Source: MED-G105 sp039814575 (lineage in GTDB: Bacteria > Pseudomonadota > Alphaproteobacteria > Caulobacterales > Parvularculaceae). From it: 64,000 bases of DNA. The DNA lies in contig JBCCAY010000005.1 in NCBI GenBank assembly GCA_039814575.1, positions 124,001 through 188,000 on the forward strand. Direction: 5' to 3'. How positions within the stretch are numbered: position 1 is the stretch's first letter; each line of letters starts with the position of its first letter. This document shows positions 1-8,503 of this stretch, piece after piece. The notes beneath the pieces are model-generated. The model saw only the letters and a program-made list of their open reading frames with translations. It did not search any database and was not told where the DNA came from. The position numbers and the translations under genes were made by a program.

Positions 1-282
1 CGACGCCACTTCTCGGCGCAGCGAGTCGTTAGCGCGCCCTTCATTGACGACGCCGAGATACCCGTCATTGCGTTCGCCGACGATGCAATTTCGTTTCGCC
101 GCTTCAATCGCCGAAGACGCAGCGAAGCTCGTCGTCGGCGACGCCAGCAAGACGAACGCAGCGCCCAACGCCAGAGCGCCCGCCATTACGATAGAAAAAA
201 GCGTCTTGCGTTTCGCAGCGCTTCCGCCTGCCCCGCCCTTGGCGCTTCCCGTCGCGCCAAAACCGCTCGAAGTCCTCGTCAT
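1..282 (-). CDS. ydbL: YdbL-like (DUF1318) periplasmic protein, 3' end cut by window
   Basis: The first 94 codons are visible and the gene runs off the left edge. The start ATG (280-282) has an AAGGTGA ribosome-binding site 8 bases upstream. Residues about 24-50 form a signal peptide (two Lys/Arg, then a hydrophobic Ala/Leu run ending in FAA). It is followed by a stretch with VGERNDGYLG, the VGE-x-x-x-GYLG signature of DUF1318 proteins such as E. coli YdbL. It lies downstream of ynbE and ydbH on the same strand. In E. coli YdbH and YnbE form an inner-to-outer membrane bridge for phospholipid transport and YdbL is thought to help assemble it; the same role here is inferred from family and order. 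An alternative GTG start lies three codons upstream. Confidence 0.82.
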   Translation of the reverse strand, partial: MTRTSSGFGATGSAKGGAGGSAAKRKTLFSIVMAGALALGAAFVLLASPTTSFAASSAIEAAKRNCIVGERNDGYLGVVNEGRANDSLRREVAS

Positions 283-297
283 GGTTCTCACCTTTTC

Positions 298-392
298 CCA
301 GCCCCGCTTATTCCCAGCCCAGCTTAGTTGAAAGCCCTGCTTAGTTTAAAGCCCAGCTCGTTTCCCAGCCCTGTTTCTCAGCCCTGTTGCTC
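298..392. repeat. Degenerate tandem repeat between ynbE and ydbL
   Basis: About six imperfect units of 13-18 bases follow one another, each beginning with CAGCCC or AGCCC (for example CAGCCCAGCTTAGTTGAA, AGCCCTGCTTAGTTTAA, CAGCCCTGTTTCT). They fill most of the 160-base gap between the ynbE stop and the ydbL start. On the coding strand the unit reads roughly AACTAAGCTGGGCT. No reading frame explains them. They could be a decayed minisatellite or a spaced binding or RNA-structure element affecting ydbL. Confidence 0.6.
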
Positions 393-442
393 ACTGTCGC
401 CTGCGAAGTGTCGACGACCCTATCGTCTACGCCGCGCCAATC

Positions 443-679
443 TTAGAAGATTTCCGGGTTCTCCGCGATGAGATCCTCGATCTCGCGCTCAATTTTAAAG
501 CGAACTTCCTGTTGGATGTTCACATTGAGATTGATTTCAATGGGTTCGTCAGGCGCTTCGACCTTCACGGTGGCGCACCCGGCGCCGGCGAGCAAAACCA
601 TAGCGAGCGCACCAGCGCTCATGCTGCGCGCGTCGTGCTGAAGATGTGTTTCCCATCCGAGTGCAGAATTCTCCGCCAT
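443..679 (-). CDS. ynbE: YnbE-like outer-membrane lipoprotein
   Basis: 78 residues. A lipobox (LAGAGC, Cys35) follows a hydrophobic run (residues 21-34). The mature part carries the YnbE hallmark: EINLNVNI near residues 48-55, then a short basic/acidic helix ending in IAENPEIF. In E. coli the C-terminus of YnbE binds the YdbH C-terminus to close the inter-membrane bridge. The ATG at 679 has GGAG 8 bases upstream, so I chose it over an internal ATG at 622 without such a site. That start gives an unusually long 20-residue n-region ahead of the hydrophobic core. It begins 66 bases after the ydbH stop, consistent with one operon. Confidence 0.85.
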   Translation of the reverse strand: MAENSALGWETHLQHDARSMSAGALAMVLLAGAGCATVKVEAPDEPIEINLNVNIQQEVRFKIEREIEDLIAENPEIF

Positions 680-745
680 TAAGCCGTCTCCGCGTTTCCC
701 AACATTTTTACTGTGCCCTAAGATTCCGACGATTGCGAGGCGGAA

Positions 746-3700
746 TTACGGATTGGAAAGCCCCTCACCGTCACTATTTTCGCCATAATTATCAACGCCT
801 TCTTCAAGGGCGCGCCGCAATTCTTGGTATTGCAGCGAGACATCGGTCGACACCCGGCCCTGGCGCACCAGCTCCAAAAACGGCGCTTTGATGTTCATGC
901 GGTAGATGACCGGCGTCGGCACAGGCTCTGAAACGCCCTCAAAAGGCACTGTGCTGACGCCCTCAAAACGGACGCCGACGTCAATATCGCCGTCGAGCGG
1001 GCCGTTAATCGAGGCTTCCAGCAACTCGTACCGCAAATCGCGCAAGACATTAAAGGCGAGCGCGGCTTCGGCGCTCGACTGGGCCGCCGCTTCGCCCGCT
1101 TTGCCTGAATACTTCAAAACGCCGGGCCCGACAGCAGACAACACGCCTCCTTCGATACGCGCTTTTCCGTCTTCGATGATAATCGGTAAAACGCCTTCAA
1201 CGACGCCTTCGCCCGATAGACCGTCCACGGAGAGATAGGCGAATAACTGGCTAAGATCGACGTTCGCCGCTTCAAGGCGCGTTTCAACGCGCTCGCCATT
1301 GAGCGGCGTCGTCGTGTCATAAGCGCCAATCGTTCCGCCGAACCAAGGGAACGCCGCCTCGACAATCCGTACCGTATTGTCGCCCGGAAGCGAGAAACGC
1401 CCCGCCCCGCCCGTGAGCTTCAACGCGTCCAAATCAACGCCGTCGACGGTGATGGTTTGCTCGCCCTCAGTGGTGATCGGCGCAAGATTTGAAAACCGTA
1501 CGGTTCCATTGACGCCGGACGTGCGCGATACCGCAAGCCCAGGGCCACGGAACGAAACGTCCGTAAACGTTGCTTCTCCGGAAGACGTCAAGCGCCCGCC
1601 GCCCCAAGCAAGATTGAACACCGCTTCACTCTCGCCAGTAGCTTCTGAGACGACGCCGCGCAATAAGGGCGTCAATTGATCCGGCTGCAAACCGCCGGGG
1701 ACGAACACAAGGCGGTCTGTGTTGACGGTCATCGAGCCGCGGCCAGCGTCAACGGCATGGGCGCCTTCTGCGCGCCCCAATTTTTCGCCGCCACGGGTTC
1801 TAAAATCACCCGAAAAGCTAAAGTCTCTGTCTTTCAGCCGCGCCTTGGCTGACGCGAAAACCGGATGGGCGAGCGGCTGCGGTCCTGCAAGCGATACGCG
1901 CGCGCGCGTCACGTCAAATTCAGCGCCAAGACTCGGGCCGTCGAGAGAGCCGATAAAAGACCCTCGCGCGTCTGAAAAAATAACCGTCTCATTAATGACG
2001 ACCGCTCCACCGGTATAGCTCGCGGTTAAGTTAGTCCGGTGATCCGTCGGCGCATAAGATAAGTCGAAATCGAAAACCGGCGGCGCGCCGCGCATACGCG
2101 TTTGCCCGAACCGATAAGTCGCCTTCTTTGCGGAGAGTACTCCGTTAACAGATAAATCTATATTGTTGGCGAACGACAATCGGGCGATCGGCGCATCATC
2201 AGCGCAAATCGAACCATCGCTCAGCGAGCCGTCCATGTTTAACGCATCGAGGCTGAAGCGCCCGCGAGGCGCTGTGAGACAGGACGGGCCGATTGTCACG
2301 AGTTTATCATCAGCCGAGCCGGTGATCGGCGCAGCGAGCAAGAGGTCCGCGTCCTTAATCGCCATCCGGCTGATCTTGGCCTCGCGCACGCCCGCGGCAA
2401 GTTTAAGCGCGCCGTCGAACGACGTCCCTTGCGTCTCGCCGGAAATGGAAAGCGCGCCGGCGCCAAGATCAACGCCGAACAAACGTTGCGCGTCGAACGT
2501 GGCGGACGCGGTCAAGGCCCACGCATCCTCGGAGAGCTTGTCCGCGTCGATTTCAAGGCCAGCGCTCGGCCCGTCGGTATCGAGTTGTAAGCGCGCGGCG
2601 AACCCGATCGCCGTTTGAACATCCTCGCCGTTTTCAAACACCGGGCGATTATCGATGCCGCTGAGCGTGAGGGTGGCGCCTTGCGCAAGGGTTTGCTGCG
2701 CCACGGCCCGCAAAGGTTCGGTTTGCAACGTCAACGCCGGCGCAACCGAAAACCGAATACCCGCCGCGTCAGCGTGCAACGACAAAGCGCCGGCGGCTTG
2801 AACGGAGACGGGTCCTTCGCCCCGCGCCGCCTCGAGGAACGACGCCGTTCGCGTGATGTCGCCATCCACGGCGCCGTCTTCGGTCTCGTCATTCGGCTCG
2901 AACGCAACAGTAAAATCAGTAGGCGTCGCAACAAACCGAACGGGACCGAGACCGTCGCCGGCGATAACGCGCCGCCAATTCTCAGCTTCGCCTGCAAAAC
3001 CAAAGGCGACGTCGTCGACTGAGAAGCCGGCGACGCTTATAGCCCCCGCAGCCCGCCCGGCAACTGTCGCACGGCCATCTTTTTCCAAAACTATTTCAGC
3101 GTCTATTGCGGCGTCCGCCAAGCGGACGGCGGATACGGTCAATGCACCGGCTGTCACCGTCGTCGAAACAGCGCCGCCCGTTTCAGGATCGAAGACGCCG
3201 TCAATAAGCGCTATCGCCTCGCCTGCTGGCGACGCGATAGCCAGTTCCATATCGTTTATTTGAAGGCGCGGCGGCGTGAAATTCGACTTGCGGCGATCGC
3301 CGGACGAATTGCGCCCCAAGGCAATCCCAAAGACGCTGACGCCGTCTTCTTCAAGCGCGACGGCGACGCGCCCTCCCTCAATCGTAATCGCCTCAACAGA
3401 AACCGCGTCGGCGCTGCGCGCGCGCAGCACTTGTGAAAGGTTATAATCAACCCGCACCCCAGTGAGCGCGGACGCCGGCCCTTGTGACGGCTTCACCGCA
3501 AGGCGCGTCGCCGATAAGCCATCCAAAGTGAGCGCTGAAATCTCGACATCCGCCTCGCCATCGACTTTGGCCGACAACACGCGTTCAAGCGCCCACTCTG
3601 CAACTGGAATGCGAAAAATAAAAAGGGCGGCGGCGCACACGCCGAGAAGAACGGCGACAGCCGCGCTTACGACAATGATTAGCCGAACAATACCCATGCC

Positions 3701-3793
3701 GCCTTTAGCCCCCGCGCGCTTGTCTCCTGAAGCGCTAGAAACAGTCCCAAACACCGCTAAAGCGCCGACAATAACCGGATTGCCAACGCTCAA
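746..3793 (-). CDS. ydbH: YdbH-like AsmA-family intermembrane phospholipid transport protein
   Basis: 1015 residues with one N-terminal membrane anchor (about 35-60, GIVRLIIVVSAAVAVLLG). The rest is a long periplasmic body of repeating beta-strands rich in Asp, Ala and Gly, typical of AsmA-like/YdbH lipid-groove proteins. The C-terminal part (INGPLDGDIDVGVRFEG, then YRMNIKAPFLELV) matches the YdbH dicarboxylate_trans domain ending. YnbE and YdbL genes follow directly. By homology it forms the hydrophobic groove carrying phospholipids between the two membranes. The first possible start is a TTG at 3793 with a weak ribosome site. The ATG at 3697 (residue 33), just before the membrane segment and preceded by AAAGGCGG, may be the true start. 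Confidence 0.85.
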   Translation of the reverse strand: MSVGNPVIVGALAVFGTVSSASGDKRAGAKGGMGIVRLIIVVSAAVAVLLGVCAAALFIFRIPVAEWALERVLSAKVDGEADVEISALTLDGLSATRLAVKPSQGPASALTGVRVDYNLSQVLRARSADAVSVEAITIEGGRVAVALEEDGVSVFGIALGRNSSGDRRKSNFTPPRLQINDMELAIASPAGEAIALIDGVFDPETGGAVSTTVTAGALTVSAVRLADAAIDAEIVLEKDGRATVAGRAAGAISVAGFSVDDVAFGFAGEAENWRRVIAGDGLGPVRFVATPTDFTVAFEPNDETEDGAVDGDITRTASFLEAARGEGPVSVQAAGALSLHADAAGIRFSVAPALTLQTEPLRAVAQQTLAQGATLTLSGIDNRPVFENGEDVQTAIGFAARLQLDTDGPSAGLEIDADKLSEDAWALTASATFDAQRLFGVDLGAGALSISGETQGTSFDGALKLAAGVREAKISRMAIKDADLLLAAPITGSADDKLVTIGPSCLTAPRGRFSLDALNMDGSLSDGSICADDAPIARLSFANNIDLSVNGVLSAKKATYRFGQTRMRGAPPVFDFDLSYAPTDHRTNLTASYTGGAVVINETVIFSDARGSFIGSLDGPSLGAEFDVTRARVSLAGPQPLAHPVFASAKARLKDRDFSFSGDFRTRGGEKLGRAEGAHAVDAGRGSMTVNTDRLVFVPGGLQPDQLTPLLRGVVSEATGESEAVFNLAWGGGRLTSSGEATFTDVSFRGPGLAVSRTSGVNGTVRFSNLAPITTEGEQTITVDGVDLDALKLTGGAGRFSLPGDNTVRIVEAAFPWFGGTIGAYDTTTPLNGERVETRLEAANVDLSQLFAYLSVDGLSGEGVVEGVLPIIIEDGKARIEGGVLSAVGPGVLKYSGKAGEAAAQSSAEAALAFNVLRDLRYELLEASINGPLDGDIDVGVRFEGVSTVPFEGVSEPVPTPVIYRMNIKAPFLELVRQGRVSTDVSLQYQELRRALEEGVDNYGENSDGEGLSNP

Positions 3794-3952
3794 AAGCGAG
3801 GTCTTTACCCCTTCTTTACCGTTACTTTGGCCAAAATTGCGCTCAAAAGCGAGCCGTGCGATGACCCGGCTCGTCCACAGGACCGAAAATCGCCCTATGG
3901 GGCGTTAGACAGCGTCGCGCTTCTAACGGGCGCGGCGTGAGCAAAGGCGATC

Positions 3953-5719
3953 ATGAATTTCAATTTGCAGCGCATTACGGCGATCCTGGGATCTCTAAGC
4001 CGCCCCAGGATTACCGCCGTTATCGCTGGCGTGATCGCTGTCGCGTGCTCTTTTACGAGCGCCCCTGTCGCCGCCCAGACAGACCCGTCTTTCGGCGACG
4101 CGCCGAGCCTTGCCCCACGCCGCGCGGCGCGCCTCGCCGCCGCCATCGAAACGCCGACGCCAAGCCTCAAGCCGAGCCTTCCCCAGTTAGCGTTCGTCGA
4201 ACCGCTTGACCGCCCAGCTCGTTCGGCTTCGGCGACTGCGCCGTCGAGGACGTCTCGGCCGCTCCCCAAAACCCGGCGTGAGATTATTCCGCGCCTTAAG
4301 CCATCAGCCGACGCAGCGGCGCAAAAAGTCGCGCTTCCGATCGCGGGACCGCAACAGACGGCAGTTAAAACAGCGCGGCCTCGCATAATCCCCGCACGGG
4401 CGCTGCAGGGCCGCGATGAAACGAACGACAGCCTCGAACCCCACTCCCCGTTCTTTATCGCAGATGCCGAACGCCGGCCGCAAAAAGCGACCCTTGCGAT
4501 CGCCCTTGCCGCGGACCTTCCGCGTACGCCTACGGAACAAACTTTGAGAATTGAGCGCGGCGAAGCGCTGGTGGACATGTTGCGCCGGGCTGGCGTTCGC
4601 GGCGAAGACCGCAACGCCGCAGCGTCCGCCCTCGGCAAAAAAGTCTCCTTGCGCCGCCTCCGCGCCGGCCAGGAATTTCGCCTTGTTTTAACAGAAGACT
4701 ATCAAACAATTTTCCAAGCCCTTTCCGCGCCGGCGCAGAGCCGCGCCGAGAAGCACTTATTGGCGCTCGATATGAATGTCGACGCCGAGAAGCGCATACG
4801 TCTCGTCCGCACCAATTCGACGGAAGCAAGCAATACTGTTTTCGAGATTGATGAGCGCACGCCCCGCCCGACCGAACGATTGGTTTCTATTCGTGGTCGG
4901 ATTGACGGCAGTCTTTACGTGTCCGCGAAAACGCTCGGAGCGCCGGCGAACGCCATCGCCGACCTTGCGAACATGTTCGCTTACGATATCGACTTTCAGC
5001 GGGACATTTTCAAAGGCGACGCCTTCGAAGCGGTGTTCAACGCTCAATACGACGCGTCAGGCGCGCTCATCGGCGCAGGCGACATGGTGTTTGGCCGGCT
5101 CACCTGGCGCGGCGGCGCGCGCAGCAAAGACTATTACCGCTTTATGGCGGCCTCGAGCGGGAAGCGCGCCGATTATTTTGATACGGACGGCCGCAGCGCC
5201 AAGCGGCTCCTGATGAAAACGCCGATTGACGGGGCCCGGCTCTCCTCCGGTTTTGGGACGCGCCGCCATCCGGTTCTCGGCTATCGCAAAGCCCACAAAG
5301 GCGTTGATTTCGCCGCCCGGCGCGGAACGCCGATTTACGCCGCCGGCGACGGTACGATTGAGCGCATGAACCGGTTCGGCAGCTTCGGAAATTATGTCCG
5401 TATTCGCCACGCGCAAGGCTACAAAACCGCTTATGCGCACCTGCAAGGCTTTAAAAGAGGCCTACGCAAAGGCTCCCGCGTCGAGCAAGGCGACGTGATC
5501 GGCTATGTGGGTACGACAGGCCGTTCCACGGGTCCGCACTTGCATTATGAAGTGCACCACAATGGCAAGCACGTGAACCCGCAACGCCTGAAAATGGCGA
5601 CCGGGATTAAACTGACGGGCGCGGAGAAGACCCGCTTCTTCGCCGCGCGCGACGCCATCGACGCGTTACGCCAGAAAGACGACGACGCCGGCGAAACAAA
5701 GATCGTGCGCTCGCACTAG
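3953..5719 (+). CDS. M23 family peptidoglycan endopeptidase (MepM/NlpD-like)
   Basis: 588 residues. A membrane anchor or signal segment (about 19-41, AVIAGVIAVACSF then PVAA) is followed by a low-complexity Ala/Pro/Arg linker to about 195. Next is an OapA/LysM-like region (IERGEALVDMLRRAGV) and a C-terminal LytM domain. All zinc ligands are present: H448 and D452 (HKGVDF), H496 (YAHL) and H529-L-H531. It should cut peptide cross-links in the periplasm to permit wall growth or division. The ATG has AAAGGCGATC just upstream. It is divergent from ydbH, with the 160-base gap holding both promoters. Confidence 0.92.
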   Translation: MNFNLQRITAILGSLSRPRITAVIAGVIAVACSFTSAPVAAQTDPSFGDAPSLAPRRAARLAAAIETPTPSLKPSLPQLAFVEPLDRPARSASATAPSRTSRPLPKTRREIIPRLKPSADAAAQKVALPIAGPQQTAVKTARPRIIPARALQGRDETNDSLEPHSPFFIADAERRPQKATLAIALAADLPRTPTEQTLRIERGEALVDMLRRAGVRGEDRNAAASALGKKVSLRRLRAGQEFRLVLTEDYQTIFQALSAPAQSRAEKHLLALDMNVDAEKRIRLVRTNSTEASNTVFEIDERTPRPTERLVSIRGRIDGSLYVSAKTLGAPANAIADLANMFAYDIDFQRDIFKGDAFEAVFNAQYDASGALIGAGDMVFGRLTWRGGARSKDYYRFMAASSGKRADYFDTDGRSAKRLLMKTPIDGARLSSGFGTRRHPVLGYRKAHKGVDFAARRGTPIYAAGDGTIERMNRFGSFGNYVRIRHAQGYKTAYAHLQGFKRGLRKGSRVEQGDVIGYVGTTGRSTGPHLHYEVHHNGKHVNPQRLKMATGIKLTGAEKTRFFAARDAIDALRQKDDDAGETKIVRSH

Positions 5720-5753
5720 AGCACTCTTCTTTTTTCGGGAGCTGCTCGACGTA

Positions 5754-5951
5754 TTAGTCGGCCCCGTAACCGCCCTCTTCGGCGGCGCCGTCGCTGTCGT
5801 CTTCTTCTGACGGGATGGCATAAGAGCCGTTCAGCCAACGGTGCAAATCGATATCGGCGCAGCGTTTCGAGCAGAACGGTTTCAGCACTGGGTCGACCGG
5901 GCGGCCGCACACTGGACATGCATCGTTTTTCATCGAGTCTGGCGCCTTCAT
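5754..5951 (-). CDS. yacG: DNA gyrase inhibitor YacG, zinc ribbon
   Basis: 65 residues with the YacG zinc finger: C-P-V-C (12-15), then FCSKRC, and the conserved tail DLHRWLNGSYAIP. YacG proteins bind GyrB and inhibit gyrase; the acidic C-terminal tail here is usual. The ATG has AGAAGG 9 bases upstream, inside the end of maf; a second ATG lies six codons on. It follows maf by 11 bases, the common alphaproteobacterial order. Confidence 0.9.
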   Translation of the reverse strand: MKAPDSMKNDACPVCGRPVDPVLKPFCSKRCADIDLHRWLNGSYAIPSEEDDSDGAAEEGGYGAD

Positions 5952-5962
5952 CCGTATGCCTT

Positions 5963-6553
5963 CTAGTCCGCCGAAGACGAGGCTAAGCCCGCGCCGGTCA
6001 ACAAATTCGCCGTTTCATAGAGCGGCAAGCCTACAACGCTCGAATACGAGCCCACAATACTGACAATGTGCGCTGCGAACCGGCCCTGAATGGCGTAACC
6101 GCCCGCCTTGCCGCGCCACTCGTCGCTCTCAAGATACTGGGCCAATTGTTGATCGCTGAGACGGCGCACTTTCACCCGCGTTTCCACGAGGCGTTCACGC
6201 CGTTCCTCACCAGGACCAGCAAGCGCAATAGCCGTGTAGACGCGGTGAGCGCGGCCGGACATCAGCTGCAGGCAATCACGCGCCGCATCGATGGTTTCAG
6301 CCTTTGGAAGAATGCGCCGCCCGCAGGCGACGGCGGTGTCAGCGCCCAGCACCAGCGCGCCCGGTCGTTCGCGGGCGATCGCATCGGCTTTTTCGCGAGC
6401 AAGGCGCGCTGCATACGCCGCCGGCAATTCGCCTTTTCGCGGCGTTTCATCAATGTCAGCTGGAACGACGGCATCCGGCTCGACGCCAATTTGCGCGAGC
6501 AGCGCCAACCGCCGCGGGCTGGCGCTTGCAAGGATTAACTGCGCACGGGTCAT
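5963..6553 (-). CDS. maf: Maf nucleotide pyrophosphatase (YhdE type)
   Basis: 196 residues. The N-terminal LILASASPRR signature, the catalytic LGADTAV region and KAGGYAIQG are clear; the last points to the YhdE/MafA subgroup (dTTP/UTP pyrophosphatase) rather than the YceF subgroup. It hydrolyses non-canonical or excess nucleoside triphosphates and is also described as a septum inhibitor. It lies 18 bases after infA and 11 bases before yacG, on the same strand. Confidence 0.93.
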   Translation of the reverse strand: MTRAQLILASASPRRLALLAQIGVEPDAVVPADIDETPRKGELPAAYAARLAREKADAIARERPGALVLGADTAVACGRRILPKAETIDAARDCLQLMSGRAHRVYTAIALAGPGEERRERLVETRVKVRRLSDQQLAQYLESDEWRGKAGGYAIQGRFAAHIVSIVGSYSSVVGLPLYETANLLTGAGLASSSAD

Positions 6554-6571
6554 GACCGGCGACCCGTTCGG

Positions 6572-6790
6572 TTACTTAAACCGGTAGGTGACCCGGCCTT
6601 TGGTCAAATCATAAGGGGACATTTCGACAAGAACCTTGTCGCCGGCGAGAACCCGGATGCGGTTCTTCCGCATCTTGCCCGCCGTGTGGGCGATCAGTTC
6701 GTGTCCGTTTTCGAGCTTCACGCGGAAGGTTGCGTTCGGCAACAATTCTTCCACGACACCCTCGAACTCCAGTAATTCTTCCTTAGCCAT
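6572..6790 (-). CDS. infA: Translation initiation factor IF-1
   Basis: 72 residues, exactly the usual size, starting MAKEELLEFEG and ending TKGRVTYRFK. The S1/OB-fold core (FRVKLENGHELIAHTAGKMR, KNRIRVLAGDKV) is complete. It binds the ribosomal A site during initiation. A longer in-frame opening upstream to 6859 is not conserved and is rejected. The 175 bases upstream probably hold the promoter of the infA-maf-yacG unit. Confidence 0.97.
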   Translation of the reverse strand: MAKEELLEFEGVVEELLPNATFRVKLENGHELIAHTAGKMRKNRIRVLAGDKVLVEMSPYDLTKGRVTYRFK

Positions 6791-6964
6791 CAAGACCCCG
6801 GTTTGCGGGCGCTCCCGGTCGGTTCTGCCGCTTTTGCCATGCAAAGCGATCGCGCCCAATTCGACGAGCGCGGAAAATGGTCGTCTCGATCGCTAAAATC
6901 AAGGCTTTTCCCAATTGGTCTTTATTATTCGGCGGCGTCGCGCGGCGAAAGGGCGGCCCTTTCT

Positions 6965-7366
6965 TCAAGATGTCGACGTCTCAGCTTTTTCCCGCAGGTA
7001 TAAAAACCGCGACAGCATCGCCAAAAAGCCAATGCAGCCCGTGCAGATAATGAACACGAGCCAAAGCGGTAAGCGCATGCCTAACGCTTTGGCCGGTGGG
7101 ACGATGAAAAACCAGCCGATCCCAATCGCAATCAGCAAATCAAACCAAATTTGATTGCCCCATAAATCACCCGTGTGCTCGGTCCAAAACCCTAACGGCC
7201 CCTCAACAATGATGGTGACGACCGACCATGCTAAAAACAGCAGCGATAAAATCGCGGGAAAAACCGAGCTTTGGCGACGGGGTTTTCCGCTGCTTGTCAT
7301 TATGACGAGAGCGACGACGACAAGCGCCGCAATCGCGATCAGGGGCGCGAGCTGGATGAGAGGCAT
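6965..7366 (-). CDS. Small four-helix inner-membrane protein of unknown function
   Basis: 133 residues with four hydrophobic segments (about 5-24, 36-54, 76-92, 100-122). A conserved-looking loop, GFWTEHTGDLWGNQIWFDL, lies before the third. The architecture and the HTGDLWGNQ..FD region resemble small DUF2834-type membrane proteins, but I do not recognise the family firmly. It is divergent from the TetR gene at 7460 and shares its two palindromic operators, so it is probably the regulator's target. It sits between infA and the phosphatase gene, where close relatives often have nothing, suggesting the pair was inserted. Confidence 0.7.
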   Translation of the reverse strand: MPLIQLAPLIAIAALVVVALVIMTSSGKPRRQSSVFPAILSLLFLAWSVVTIIVEGPLGFWTEHTGDLWGNQIWFDLLIAIGIGWFFIVPPAKALGMRLPLWLVFIICTGCIGFLAMLSRFLYLREKAETSTS

Positions 7367-7405
7367 TGCGAATTCTCCTAAAGCGACTGAGACTTAACTA
7401 AGGAA

Positions 7406-7450
7406 TTGTAGCAGTCGCTACATACTAGTATCATGTAGCGACCGCTACAA
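7406..7450. promoter_or_regulatory. Paired palindromic operators for the divergent TetR regulator
   Basis: Two copies of TGTAGC-N4-GCTACA occur at 7407-7422 and 7434-7449. Each is an inverted repeat, and the whole 45 bases form a larger inverted repeat (arms TTGTAGCAGTCGCTACAT and ATGTAGCGACCGCTACAA, one mismatch, 9-base spacer). The second site ends 10 bases before the TetR start, which has AGAGGA as ribosome site. Site start-to-start distance is 27 bases. This is the typical layout of a TetR-family dimer controlling itself and the divergent gene. Confidence 0.85.
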
Positions 7451-7459
7451 GAGGAAAAG

Positions 7460-8005
7460 ATGCCGCCGGCGACCGACCCGAAACCAGCTCTCCTCGCCGC
7501 CCTTGCTGATTATGTTCTGAAGAACGGGCTCAATTCAGCGAGCCTTAGGCCCATGGCGAAAGCCGCCGGCACCAGCGATCGGATGCTGATTTATCATTTC
7601 GGATCGAAGGATGAATTGATCACGGAAGTGACATGGCGGCTCGCCGCCGACCTCGCCGATAAACTCGACGACGCCTTGCCGCCGACCCGTGCCGAAACAG
7701 AAGCGGCGTGCGTGCGCGACATCGTCCGCCTGCTGCGCACGCCAACGTTTCAACCTTATATGATGGTTTGGCTCGACATCGTTTCCGCCGCAATCCAGGG
7801 GAACGCGAACCACAGCGCGGCGGGCGCGGCGATGATTGACGGCTATCTTGATTGGCTCGAACAGCGCTTACCCGAAACGACGAAAAATAAGCCTGTTAGA
7901 GCGAAGGCCCTAATGACGCTCATTGAAGGCGTCGTCGTCATGGACGCTGTGGGCCGGTCGGCGGTGGCCGATGCTGCAATCGATGAATGGTTCGCCTCGG
8001 GATGA
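7460..8005 (+). CDS. TetR/AcrR family transcriptional regulator
   Basis: 181 residues. An N-terminal helix-turn-helix is visible: SLRPMAKAAGTSDRMLIYHFGSKDELI (about 28-54), with the TetR hallmark YHFGSKDEL. The remaining helical domain would bind a ligand; it has no feature that reveals which. It is probably autoregulated and represses the small membrane protein gene through the sites at 7406-7450. Confidence 0.9.
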   Translation: MPPATDPKPALLAALADYVLKNGLNSASLRPMAKAAGTSDRMLIYHFGSKDELITEVTWRLAADLADKLDDALPPTRAETEAACVRDIVRLLRTPTFQPYMMVWLDIVSAAIQGNANHSAAGAAMIDGYLDWLEQRLPETTKNKPVRAKALMTLIEGVVVMDAVGRSAVADAAIDEWFASG

Positions 8006-8055
8006 GTGAGCGCCGCGCCGGCTTAGCCAGCCGCCGTCTCTAGCCAGCGTATCCT

Positions 8056-8487
8056 TTAGCCCGTGACAGCCGACGGCGCTGCTGGAAACCGTTCGTCAAT
8101 GAGACGTTTCAAGTCGTTGCAAACGTCGCGATAGGCTTCGACGATTTGATCGCGAGAGCCGCGCGTCTCCGTCGGATTGCGGGTCGGCCAAAACTCAATT
8201 TTCTCCGCCGGAAAGTGATCAGCAAGAGCCGTCTCAGCCTCGGGCGTCAACGCAACAGCAACGTCGAACGCCGCAGCGTCAATCCCGTTCAGATCTTTCG
8301 GATCAGATGGCGCAGGCCCCGCGCCGGCGTCGGCGAGGATGGCGTCGAGAAACGGATCTTTTATCCCTTCATACACCCCCGCGGAATCGACACGCATCGC
8401 ATCGCCGCGAGCCGCCAGCAATAGCGCCGCCGCCATCGGCGAGCGCACGGAGTTTTGATTGCAAACGAAAAGCACAGATGTCGTCAT
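8056..8487 (-). CDS. Low-molecular-weight phosphatase / arsenate reductase-like protein
   Basis: 143 residues with the N-terminal P-loop VCNQNSVRSP (C-x5-R-S, Cys9). These proteins are Cys-based phosphatases, sometimes annotated as arsenate reductase. The C-terminal DP loop that usually supplies the general-acid Asp reads WPTRNPTET here, with Asn (codon AAT) in its place. It follows the UPF0262 gene by 16 bases, a pairing common in alphaproteobacteria. The substrate is unknown. Confidence 0.85.
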   Translation of the reverse strand: MTTSVLFVCNQNSVRSPMAAALLLAARGDAMRVDSAGVYEGIKDPFLDAILADAGAGPAPSDPKDLNGIDAAAFDVAVALTPEAETALADHFPAEKIEFWPTRNPTETRGSRDQIVEAYRDVCNDLKRLIDERFPAAPSAVTG

Positions 8488-8503
8488 TCTTACCCTCGCT
8501 GGC

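Noticed and set aside
5719..5753. Terminator between the M23 gene and yacG
   Set aside because: GAGCA and TGCTC can pair around a T-rich loop, but the stem is only five bases and the T-run is in the loop, so it was not listed.
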